A stretch of DNA of 51,371 nucleotides from Eshraghiella sp964414835 (GTDB lineage Bacteria > Bacillota > Clostridia > Lachnospirales > Lachnospiraceae). The notes beneath the pieces were generated by a model that was not told the origin of the DNA, made no database searches, and saw only the letters and a program-made list of their open reading frames with translations. The stretch spans positions 1 to 51,371 of the forward strand of contig CAYPWY010000012.1 of NCBI GenBank assembly GCA_964414835.1, in the 5' to 3' direction. Below, piece by piece: positions 23,822-31,427 of this stretch (positions are counted from its first letter, which is position 1; every line of letters begins with the position of its first letter). Position numbers and translations under genes: made by a program.

Positions 23822-25755
23822 TGTTAAAAAATTTATATAACAGATGGAGTTCTGTTCATGTTGCAGTAAGAGTGGTTATTCTGGTAGCAGTGTCAGTTGT
23901 TCTGGCACTGCTCATTGAGTTATTTTTTAATATCACAATGCTGACGCTTGACACCTCTTCCAAAGGAGTGTCCAATGTGGGACTTGACACTGTTATAACC
24001 GATAATATGACGATTGATAGTAATGGTACGCTTCTTTGTAATCAGGAAAGCGGAACCATTACTTTTAATGTGGACAAGTATGTAAACCAGCTTGTTGTGG
24101 ATTATGAAAAAGACGGCTATTTCAGCCAGACAATTTCTGTTGAATATATTAATTCCTATGGGGTGTCCGAAAACTGCCTGTATGATGACAGAGCGCCTCA
24201 ATGGTTAAACAGCTCGTCCCATAATATCCGTCATTATGTGGATAACATTACCCTTACCCTGAACAATGATGACGGCACATTGAGAATAACGGGCATAAGG
24301 ATTGACAACAGGGCTTATTTCAACGGGCATAGGTTTATGCTTTTTGCGTTGGGCTTTACCGCACTGTTTATGATTGTACTGTTCAGGAAAAAAATTGCAT
24401 CAAAGGTGGAAATAGGGTTTGCAATAGTGGCACTGGCAGCAGGCTTGTCAATGATTATAGCCCTTCCGCTGGTGAGGGTCGGTTATGATGAGGAGACACA
24501 CTTAAGAAATTCCTATCTTCTGTCCATAGGCGCCCGGACCGAAAATGATGATGAAATCTGGGATATGCTTAATACCAGTGATGCCAATCACCCGCTTAGA
24601 TATACCGATACGGCAAGAGAATACAGTGAATTTATAAAATATCTTAACAATAACTGCAACTATTACGGTACGGAGGATGTGGAAAATTATACCGTAACGC
24701 CAAGACATACCAGCAGTATATCCACATTTGCATATGTTTTTATGGCACTGGCAATAAATATTGCAAGGGCATTTAAAATCGGATTTGGTTATATATACAT
24801 TATAGCCCGTGTTACCAACCTGCTGATGTATGTGATTGTTATGTATTTTGCCATTAAAATACTTAGAAAAGGTAAAATACTGATGGCGTTAATAGGGCTT
24901 ATGCCAACGTCAATGTTTCTGGCATCAACGGTGTCTTATGACCCGGTAGTTACATCATTTGTATACCTTGGAATGTCGTACCTTGTCAATAATCTCATAT
25001 ATGATGACTGCAATGGAAAATGGTGGCAGTTTGCGCTGGCAGTGTGTGCCATAGGGTACGGCTGTCTGGCAAAGGCGGTATATGCACCGCTGCTTATTAT
25101 AGGACTTTTCATTCCCAAGAGTCATTTTAAGGATGACAAAACAAGACGGATTGTCAAAGCAGGTCTTATTGCCGCCATGCTTCTGCTTGTTATGACATTC
25201 GTGCTTCCTGAGCTTATGGGAGCCGGAGGAGGCGACGCAAGAGGCGGTGACACAAGCCATGCCGGGCAGCTTGGATTGATGCTGTCCCATCCGTTTGCAT
25301 ATGCGGGACTTTTGATAAAATCCATATGGAGCAAGCTTGTATATTACACAATCGGTACGGAAACCTTGGATATGATGTGCTTTATGGGGGCAGGCAACGC
25401 CATATTTGTTATAGACGTGCTGCTGGCATTTGTCGTTTTTACACATTCCGAGGACAATGCAGCCATGACAGTCAAAGCCAGAATAGGAGTGCTTGTGTCG
25501 CTTCTTTTGACAACAGCGCTTATATGGACGGCGCTTTATATGGCATATACGCCTGTTGGAGTGACCGAAAGTATTTCGGGAGTGCAGGGCAGATATTTTA
25601 TACCGTTATTGTTCCCGTTATTTATGCTTTTTTCCTTTAAAGGAATAAAAACCGGATTCAGGCGTGACAGGTATAATTGTCTTGTTTTGGCCGGAATTGG
25701 AGCAATACTTTTCTGGGAAATATACAGACAGATACTTACAGTGTGCAGTTTCTAA
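23821..25755 (+). CDS. DUF2142 polytopic membrane protein (GT-C-like)
   Basis: A 644-residue membrane protein. One N-terminal helix leads to an extracellular beta-rich insert (about 45-165), then ten or more helices. RVGYDEETHLRNSYLLSIGA and the SISGVQGRYFIPLLFPLFML block near the C-terminus are DUF2142 hallmarks. The acidic D/E after the first helix of the core recalls GT-C glycosyltransferases, so it may use lipid-linked sugar to decorate the polymer outside the membrane. That is inference. A paralogue lies at 36269-37855. Confidence 0.82.
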   Translation: MLKNLYNRWSSVHVAVRVVILVAVSVVLALLIELFFNITMLTLDTSSKGVSNVGLDTVITDNMTIDSNGTLLCNQESGTITFNVDKYVNQLVVDYEKDGYFSQTISVEYINSYGVSENCLYDDRAPQWLNSSSHNIRHYVDNITLTLNNDDGTLRITGIRIDNRAYFNGHRFMLFALGFTALFMIVLFRKKIASKVEIGFAIVALAAGLSMIIALPLVRVGYDEETHLRNSYLLSIGARTENDDEIWDMLNTSDANHPLRYTDTAREYSEFIKYLNNNCNYYGTEDVENYTVTPRHTSSISTFAYVFMALAINIARAFKIGFGYIYIIARVTNLLMYVIVMYFAIKILRKGKILMALIGLMPTSMFLASTVSYDPVVTSFVYLGMSYLVNNLIYDDCNGKWWQFALAVCAIGYGCLAKAVYAPLLIIGLFIPKSHFKDDKTRRIVKAGLIAAMLLLVMTFVLPELMGAGGGDARGGDTSHAGQLGLMLSHPFAYAGLLIKSIWSKLVYYTIGTETLDMMCFMGAGNAIFVIDVLLAFVVFTHSEDNAAMTVKARIGVLVSLLLTTALIWTALYMAYTPVGVTESISGVQGRYFIPLLFPLFMLFSFKGIKTGFRRDRYNCLVLAGIGAILFWEIYRQILTVCSF

Positions 25756-25778
25756 AAAAATAGTGCGGAGGAAATTAT

Positions 25779-26639
25779 ATGAAAAAAATTATTGTGACAG
25801 GCTGTAATGGTCAGCTTGGAAGGGCAATCAACAGAGAGTACGAAGGAAATAAAGAGTATGAGCTTGTAAATACGGATGTGGAAGAGCTGGATATAACCAA
25901 TGTTGAGGCAGTGGTTGACTTTGCGGAAAAAGTAAAACCCTATGCCATAATAAACTGTGCCGCATATACGGCAGTTGACAAATGTGAGGTTGATGTTGAT
26001 AATGCCTATAAAATCAATGCAATCGGACCAAGAAATCTTGCCATAGCAGCTTCACAGAATGGCGCAAAGCTTATGCATGTGTCAACTGACTATGTTTTTT
26101 CGGGGGACGGTACAAGGCCATACAAAGAATTTGATGCTCCTGCACCTAAAAGCATGTACGGAACAACAAAGCTTGCGGGAGAAGAGTTTGTTAAAAATTT
26201 AACAAACCAATATTTCATTGTGAGAACAGCATGGCTTTATGGGGAAGGCAGGAATTTTGTGAAGACCATGCTTAAGCTTGCGGAAAATAATTCTCAGGTC
26301 AATGTGGTTATGGACCAGATAGGCTCGCCTACAAGTGCTGCGGAGCTTGCCAAGGCGATTGCCATACTTTTACCTACTGATAATTACGGAATTTTCCACG
26401 GCACCTGCGAGGGAGTATGTTCATGGGCTGATTTCACTGAGGAGATATTCAGACTTACAGGTACGGACTGCAAAGTGAACAGGATTACAAGTCAGGAGTA
26501 CAAAGACATGTTTCCGGGCTCTGCCAGCCGTCCGGCATATTCGGTTCTGGATAACTACATGTTAAAGCTCACCACAGGATATATGTTTGCCGACTGGAAG
26601 GATGCAATTAAGGCTTATGTCCGAGATTTTGTTGAATAA
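25779..26639 (+). CDS. rfbD: dTDP-4-dehydrorhamnose reductase
   Basis: A 286-residue SDR enzyme. NAD(P)-binding start KIIVTGCNGQLGRAINREY, STDYVFSGDG and catalytic YGTTKLAGEEF (Tyr and Lys of YxxxK) are present. It performs the last step of dTDP-L-rhamnose synthesis. GGAGG is well placed before the ATG. In this cluster the order is rfbD-rfbB-rfbA-rfbC, and a separate promoter precedes rfbB. Confidence 0.95.
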   Translation: MKKIIVTGCNGQLGRAINREYEGNKEYELVNTDVEELDITNVEAVVDFAEKVKPYAIINCAAYTAVDKCEVDVDNAYKINAIGPRNLAIAASQNGAKLMHVSTDYVFSGDGTRPYKEFDAPAPKSMYGTTKLAGEEFVKNLTNQYFIVRTAWLYGEGRNFVKTMLKLAENNSQVNVVMDQIGSPTSAAELAKAIAILLPTDNYGIFHGTCEGVCSWADFTEEIFRLTGTDCKVNRITSQEYKDMFPGSASRPAYSVLDNYMLKLTTGYMFADWKDAIKAYVRDFVE

Positions 26640-26660
26640 ATTGTATTCTTGTGGTAAAAT
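26632..26660 (+). promoter_or_regulatory. Internal promoter in front of rfbB
   Basis: -35 TTGAAT (26632-26637, overlapping the rfbD stop), 17-bp spacer, -10 TAAAAT (26655-26660). The same hexamer pair occurs before the ClpX-like gene. Confidence 0.65.
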
Positions 26661-26696
26661 ATTCTAGTATATGGTATCTTGGAAGGAGATTGCAGT

Positions 26697-27776
26697 ATGA
26701 GAACTTATCTTGTGACAGGCGGTGCCGGTTTTATCGGTTCCAACTATATTCATTATATGTTTAGGAAATATGATAACGAAATAAGGATAATTAATGTGGA
26801 TTGCCTTACATATGCAGGAAATCTTGAGAATCTTAAGGATGTTGAGAACCGCGGTAATTATACTTTTGTTAAGGCTGATATATGTGACAAGGAAGCAATA
26901 GATAAGATTTTTGCAGAAAATGATATAGACAGGGTGGTTCATTTTGCCGCAGAAAGTCATGTTGACAGGAGCATACGCAATCCGGAGGTTTTTGTGCAGA
27001 CCAATGTTCTGGGAACTGCGGTTATGCTTAATGCGGCACGCAAAGCATGGGAGAATCAGGACGGAACCTATAAGAACGACAAGAAATTTCTCCATGTGTC
27101 AACGGATGAGGTATATGGTTCGCTTCCTGACGATGACAATGCATTTTTCTATGAGACATCGCCTATTGACCCTCACAGTCCTTATTCGGCAAGCAAGGCT
27201 TCCTCTGATATGTTGGTGAAAGCATATATTGACACATATCATTTTCCGGCTAATATAACAAACTGCAGCAACAACTACGGACCATATCAGTTCCCGGAGA
27301 AGCTTATACCTCTTATAATCAACAATGCCCTCAGCGGTAAAAAGCTTCCTGTATATGGCGACGGTAAGAACGTCCGCGACTGGCTGTACGTTGATGACCA
27401 TGCCAAGGCTATAGATATGGTTCAGGAAAAGGGAAGGATTGGCCAGCGGTATAATATCGGAGGACATAATGAGAAGCAGAATATTGAGATTATTAAAATA
27501 ATACTGGAAACTCTCAATGAGATGCTGCCTGATGATGACCCGCGCAAGCCTGCCATAAATGAAAATCTTATAACTTATGTTGAGGACCGCAAGGGACATG
27601 ACAGGAGATATGCAATAGCGCCTGACAAGATTAAAGCGGAAATCGGCTGGTATCCTGAGACTATGTTTAAGGATGGAATTAAACTTACAATCAAGTGGTA
27701 TTTTGAACATGAGGATTGGATGAAAAACGTAACAAGCGGCGATTACCAGAAATACTATAATGAAATGTACAAATAA
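26697..27776 (+). CDS. rfbB: dTDP-glucose 4,6-dehydratase
   Basis: A 359-residue extended SDR. It starts MRTYLVTGGAGFIGSNYIHY and carries HFAAESHVDRSI, STDEVYGSL and catalytic YSASKASSDMLV with NCSNNYGPYQFPEKLIPLII, the classical RmlB set. It converts dTDP-glucose to the 4-keto-6-deoxy intermediate. ATG 26697 follows GGAAGGAG. An upstream in-frame start 18 bases earlier lacks a ribosome site. Confidence 0.96.
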   Translation: MRTYLVTGGAGFIGSNYIHYMFRKYDNEIRIINVDCLTYAGNLENLKDVENRGNYTFVKADICDKEAIDKIFAENDIDRVVHFAAESHVDRSIRNPEVFVQTNVLGTAVMLNAARKAWENQDGTYKNDKKFLHVSTDEVYGSLPDDDNAFFYETSPIDPHSPYSASKASSDMLVKAYIDTYHFPANITNCSNNYGPYQFPEKLIPLIINNALSGKKLPVYGDGKNVRDWLYVDDHAKAIDMVQEKGRIGQRYNIGGHNEKQNIEIIKIILETLNEMLPDDDPRKPAINENLITYVEDRKGHDRRYAIAPDKIKAEIGWYPETMFKDGIKLTIKWYFEHEDWMKNVTSGDYQKYYNEMYK

Positions 27777-27787
27777 TGATGCTAAGA

Positions 27788-27827
27788 GGCAGTATCCATA
27801 TTTTGAAGCTCAAAAATAGGTACTGCC
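27788..27827 (+). other. Long intercistronic hairpin between rfbB and rfbA
   Basis: From ggcagtatcc (27788-27797) to ggtactgcc (27819-27827), with the inner arms tattttga and tcaaaaata closing on a three-base loop. This is a stem of about 17 pairs interrupted by three single-base bulges. No T-run follows, so an mRNA stability or processing role is more likely than termination. Confidence 0.55.
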
Positions 27828-27865
27828 ACCTTGCGTTTGAATATATGATATTTTTAGGAGGTAAT

Positions 27866-28735
27866 ATGAAGGGAATAATATTAGCGGGAGGCTCCGGAAC
27901 AAGGCTTTATCCGCTTACCAAGGCTATATCCAAGCAGATTATGCCGGTATATGATAAGCCTATGATATATTATCCGTTGTCAACACTTATGCTGGCAGGA
28001 ATAAGAGAGGTACTTATTATATCCACACCAAGGGATATTAAGGTTTTTGAGGAGCTTTTGGGAGACGGAAGCCAGCTTGGAATGAGCTTTTCGTATGCTG
28101 TTCAGGAAACGCCGAGAGGACTTGCGGATGCTTTTATTGTAGGTCAGCAGTTTATAGGTAATGACAGAGTTGCACTTGTTCTTGGCGACAATATTTTTTA
28201 CGGGCAGAGCTTTTCAAGAGTGCTCTTATGTGCGGCGGCAAGGGAAAGCGGTGCCACTATATTCGGATATTATGTCAAGGACCCAAGGGAATACGGAGTT
28301 GTTGAGTTTGATGACAACGGTAAGGCAATATCCATTGAAGAAAAGCCGGATATGCCTAAATCCAACTATGCCGTTCCGGGATTATACTTCTATGATAATG
28401 ATGTGGTTGATATTGCCAAGAATGTGAAGCCGTCAAGGCGCGGTGAGATAGAAATTACAAGCGTCAACAATGAGTATCTGAGACGTGGAGACTTGTATGT
28501 GGAAACATTGGGACGGGGCTTTGCATGGCTTGATACAGGCAATCATGATGCCCTTCTTGATGCGGCGGATTTTGTTGCAGCATTTCAAAAAAGACAGGGC
28601 TTGTATATTTCCTGTATAGAGGAGATTGCTTACAAGCGTGGTTTTATAACAAGGGAGCAGCTTGTAGAGCTGGCGCAGCCGCTTCTCAAGACAGAATACG
28701 GAAGATATCTTGTTGATATAGCTAACGGATTATAG
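27866..28735 (+). CDS. rfbA: Glucose-1-phosphate thymidylyltransferase
   Basis: A 289-residue nucleotidyltransferase: MKGIILAGGSGTRLYPLTKA, ISKQIMPVYDKPMIYYPLST, LVLGDNIFYG and VVEFDDNGKAISIEEKP are all RmlA signatures. It makes dTDP-glucose from glucose-1-phosphate, which the phosphoglucomutase at 40042 can provide. AGGAGG lies 5 bases before ATG 27866. A longer in-frame reading from 27776 has no ribosome site. Confidence 0.96.
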   Translation: MKGIILAGGSGTRLYPLTKAISKQIMPVYDKPMIYYPLSTLMLAGIREVLIISTPRDIKVFEELLGDGSQLGMSFSYAVQETPRGLADAFIVGQQFIGNDRVALVLGDNIFYGQSFSRVLLCAAARESGATIFGYYVKDPREYGVVEFDDNGKAISIEEKPDMPKSNYAVPGLYFYDNDVVDIAKNVKPSRRGEIEITSVNNEYLRRGDLYVETLGRGFAWLDTGNHDALLDAADFVAAFQKRQGLYISCIEEIAYKRGFITREQLVELAQPLLKTEYGRYLVDIANGL

Positions 28736-28744
28736 GAGGAAACT

Positions 28745-29302
28745 ATGGGACAGATTACAGTTACAACTTGCGATATAGAAGGACTTAAGGTTATTGAGCC
28801 AAAGGTTTTCGGAGATGAGAGAGGATATTTTTACGAGTCTTATAATTATAAGGATTACGCTGAGGCAGGAATAACAGAGGAATTTGTTCAGGATAACCAG
28901 TCGGCATCCCAAAAAGGCGTTCTCAGGGGGCTGCATTTCCAGAAGGAATTTCCTCAGGATAAACTGGTACGTGTTATCAACGGAGAGGTTTTTGATGTGG
29001 CCGTTGATTTGCGTGAGGGTTCAGCCACCTACGGACAATGGTATGGTGTAGTGCTTTCTGCAGAGAATAAAAAACAGTTTTTTATTCCGAAGAATTTTGC
29101 CCATGGGTTTCTTGTATTGTCTGATTATGCGGAATTTGCGTATAAGTGTACGGATTTTTATCATCCTAATGATGAGGGCGGTCTTATATGGAATGACCCG
29201 GATATAGGAGTGGAATGGCCTATATCCCAAGACATGGAGTTAATCCTTTCCGATAAGGACAGGAAATGGCCGCAGTTTAAAGAATACAAAAAAGGTTGTT
29301 GA
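28745..29302 (+). CDS. rfbC: dTDP-4-dehydrorhamnose 3,5-epimerase
   Basis: A 185-residue cupin epimerase. DERGYFYESYNYKDY, VQDNQSASQKGVLRGLHFQ (with the catalytic His of LRGLHFQ) and the KNFAHGFLVLSDYAEFAYKC block are typical of RmlC. It lies 9 bases after rfbA with GGAGG and completes the dTDP-rhamnose set. Confidence 0.95.
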   Translation: MGQITVTTCDIEGLKVIEPKVFGDERGYFYESYNYKDYAEAGITEEFVQDNQSASQKGVLRGLHFQKEFPQDKLVRVINGEVFDVAVDLREGSATYGQWYGVVLSAENKKQFFIPKNFAHGFLVLSDYAEFAYKCTDFYHPNDEGGLIWNDPDIGVEWPISQDMELILSDKDRKWPQFKEYKKGC

Positions 29303-29307
29303 TTTGA

Positions 29308-30084
29308 ATGAACACATTTATCGCCAATTTCGGTAAATACAGGCCGTTGCTTAACGAGCTTGTAACAAGAGATGTAAAAACCAAATACAGACGGTCGGTT
29401 CTTGGTGTATTGTGGACACTTTTGAACCCGCTTTTGATGATGGTAGTTCTTTCGGTGGTTTTTTCACATCTGTTTAAATTTGACATTGAGAACTATCCGT
29501 TATATCTTCTTGCAGGACAGGTAGTATTCAATTTTTTCTCAACCTCAACAACTATGGATATGACGGCGATTATTGACAATGCACCGCTTATTAAGAAGGT
29601 GTATGTCCCTAAGTATATGTTTGTGCTATCAAGAACGGTATCAAGTGCCATTAACCTGATGGCATCATTTGCGGCACTTCTTATAGTTATGCTTTGTATG
29701 AGAGCTGAGCTTCATTACACTGCGCTGCTGGGAATACTGCCGATTATGGCTCTTGTGGCATTTTCGCTTGGAATAGGTCTTATTTTAGCTTCGTTTGCAG
29801 TTAAATTCAGGGACATAATACATCTTTATTCGGTGCTTACAACAGTGCTTATGTATCTGACACCTGTAATTTATCCCATTTCAAGCCTGCCGCGCATTGT
29901 GAGAAATATAGTGAGAATCAATCCGCTTACAAGTATTCTTGAAATGTTCAGGGCATTTATGATATACGGAACTATGCCGGATTTGTTTACAACACTTATG
30001 ACCACCATACCCAGCATAGTGCTTTTGGTATTGGGATTCAGGATATTTTATAAAAATCAGGATAATTTTATCCTATATGTGTAG
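29308..30084 (+). CDS. Polysaccharide ABC exporter permease (Wzm/TagG type)
   Basis: A 258-residue ABC-2 permease with six membrane helices. It starts with the amphipathic block LNELVTRDVKTKYRRSVLGV followed by LWTLLNPLLMMVVL, and contains VYVPKYMFVLSRT and the MYLTPVIYPISSLP motif, the hallmarks of O-antigen or teichoic-acid exporters. It moves the finished lipid-linked polymer across the membrane. It follows rfbC by 5 bases and pairs with the ATPase next door. Confidence 0.92.
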   Translation: MNTFIANFGKYRPLLNELVTRDVKTKYRRSVLGVLWTLLNPLLMMVVLSVVFSHLFKFDIENYPLYLLAGQVVFNFFSTSTTMDMTAIIDNAPLIKKVYVPKYMFVLSRTVSSAINLMASFAALLIVMLCMRAELHYTALLGILPIMALVAFSLGIGLILASFAVKFRDIIHLYSVLTTVLMYLTPVIYPISSLPRIVRNIVRINPLTSILEMFRAFMIYGTMPDLFTTLMTTIPSIVLLVLGFRIFYKNQDNFILYV

Positions 30085-30094
30085 GAGAGAGGCT

Positions 30095-30835
30095 ATGGAT
30101 AGTAGAGATACAATAATATCTGTCAACGATGTTTCCATGCGCTTTAATCTTGCAAGGGAAAAGGTTGACAGCCTGAAGGAGTATATTATACGTGCAGTCA
30201 AGGGAAAGCTCCAGTATGATGAATTCTGGGCATTGGACGGCGTGAGCTTTGATGTAAAAAGAGGTGATTCCGTTGGGCTTATAGGTCTTAACGGAAGCGG
30301 CAAAAGTACAATGCTCAAGGTTATAGCAGGAGTCCTGAAACCCACTAAGGGCATTATTCAGGTTAAAGGAAGCGTGGCTCCGCTTATTGAGCTTGGAGCC
30401 GGATTTGATATAGATTTGACCGGAAGGGAAAACGTGTTTTTGAACGGTGCTCTTCTGGGGCGTTCGCGTAAGATGATGCATGAGGTTTTTGACGACATAG
30501 TTGAATTTTCGGAGCTTCATGAATTTATGGATGTTCCGGTTAAAAATTATTCGTCAGGTATGCTTTCAAGACTGGCATTTTCAATTGCCACATCAGGAGA
30601 GGCGGACATACTGATAGTTGACGAAGTGCTTTCGGTAGGTGATTTCCGCTTTCAGGAAAAATGTCAGGAAAGAATACACCGTATGATGGAAAAGGGCACA
30701 ACGGTACTGTTTGTATCCCACAGCATTGAGCAGGTTCAGGAGATATGCAGCAAGGTTGTGTGGCTGGAAGGCGGCAAGGTAAGAATGAAAGGCGACTCAA
30801 AGGATATCTGTGAAGTGTATAAGCAGTCCAGATAG
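30095..30835 (+). CDS. Polysaccharide ABC exporter ATPase (Wzt/TagH type, short)
   Basis: A 246-residue ATPase. Walker A is GLNGSGKST, signature is NYSSGMLSRLAF and Walker B region is ADILIVDEVLSVGD, with KLQYDEFWALDGVSFDVKRG typical of Wzt/TagH. It ends right after the ATPase core, without the C-terminal carbohydrate-binding domain that lets long Wzt proteins recognise a capped chain. ATG 30095 with GGAGAGAGG is preferred to an earlier in-frame start. Export is therefore probably not gated by a terminal cap. Confidence 0.9.
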   Translation: MDSRDTIISVNDVSMRFNLAREKVDSLKEYIIRAVKGKLQYDEFWALDGVSFDVKRGDSVGLIGLNGSGKSTMLKVIAGVLKPTKGIIQVKGSVAPLIELGAGFDIDLTGRENVFLNGALLGRSRKMMHEVFDDIVEFSELHEFMDVPVKNYSSGMLSRLAFSIATSGEADILIVDEVLSVGDFRFQEKCQERIHRMMEKGTTVLFVSHSIEQVQEICSKVVWLEGGKVRMKGDSKDICEVYKQSR

Positions 30836-30846
30836 AAAGGGCAGTT

Positions 30847-31419
30847 ATGAACAGGAAGAAAACAATCATACTTATAATTGCATTAGTGGTCATAGTTGCA
30901 GGGGGATATTTGTATTCCTACGTAAAAAGAGACTGCGCCCTGTACAATACCGGCTATTCCAGAAGCCAGATGGTGCCTGCCGTTGATATATATGAGGGCT
31001 GTGACTTTCGATATACATTCCATTGTGATGAAAATAATTTAACAGGCATTAAGGTAATTATATCCGCAATCAATTCAGATAAGGCAAAGGGAACCATAAC
31101 CTATAAGCTTCTTGATGAGAGCGGAAATGAAGTGACGGAGCCGGAAACCATGAAGTTTTCCCGGTTTAAGAACGGTAAATTTACATTGCTAAATACGGAT
31201 ACTGTTAAGGACAGTAAGGATAAGGATTTTACGCTTGTCATCAGCTGTGACGGGGATGAACATAACGGGGTCAGGCTTGCGGGTCAGCCTGACGGCGATG
31301 GTCTGGCGATAAGCTACACATATATTATATGGGATTTGCAGACAATGATAATATTTGTTGTGTTTGCGGCATATCTCGTAATCTTTATGACGGTTCTCTT
31401 AAAAATATTCAGAAAGTAG
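30847..31419 (+). CDS. Membrane protein with two flanking helices beside the exporter
   Basis: A 190-residue protein: an N-terminal helix (about 5-24), an extracellular domain of about 130 residues with alternating beta strands and three cysteines, and a C-terminal helix (about 163-186). It starts 11 bases after the exporter ATPase. I know no family. The layout suggests an accessory of the exporter or of the glycosyltransferases at the outer face. Confidence 0.65.
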   Translation: MNRKKTIILIIALVVIVAGGYLYSYVKRDCALYNTGYSRSQMVPAVDIYEGCDFRYTFHCDENNLTGIKVIISAINSDKAKGTITYKLLDESGNEVTEPETMKFSRFKNGKFTLLNTDTVKDSKDKDFTLVISCDGDEHNGVRLAGQPDGDGLAISYTYIIWDLQTMIIFVVFAAYLVIFMTVLLKIFRK

Positions 31420-31427
31420 GGGCGGCT

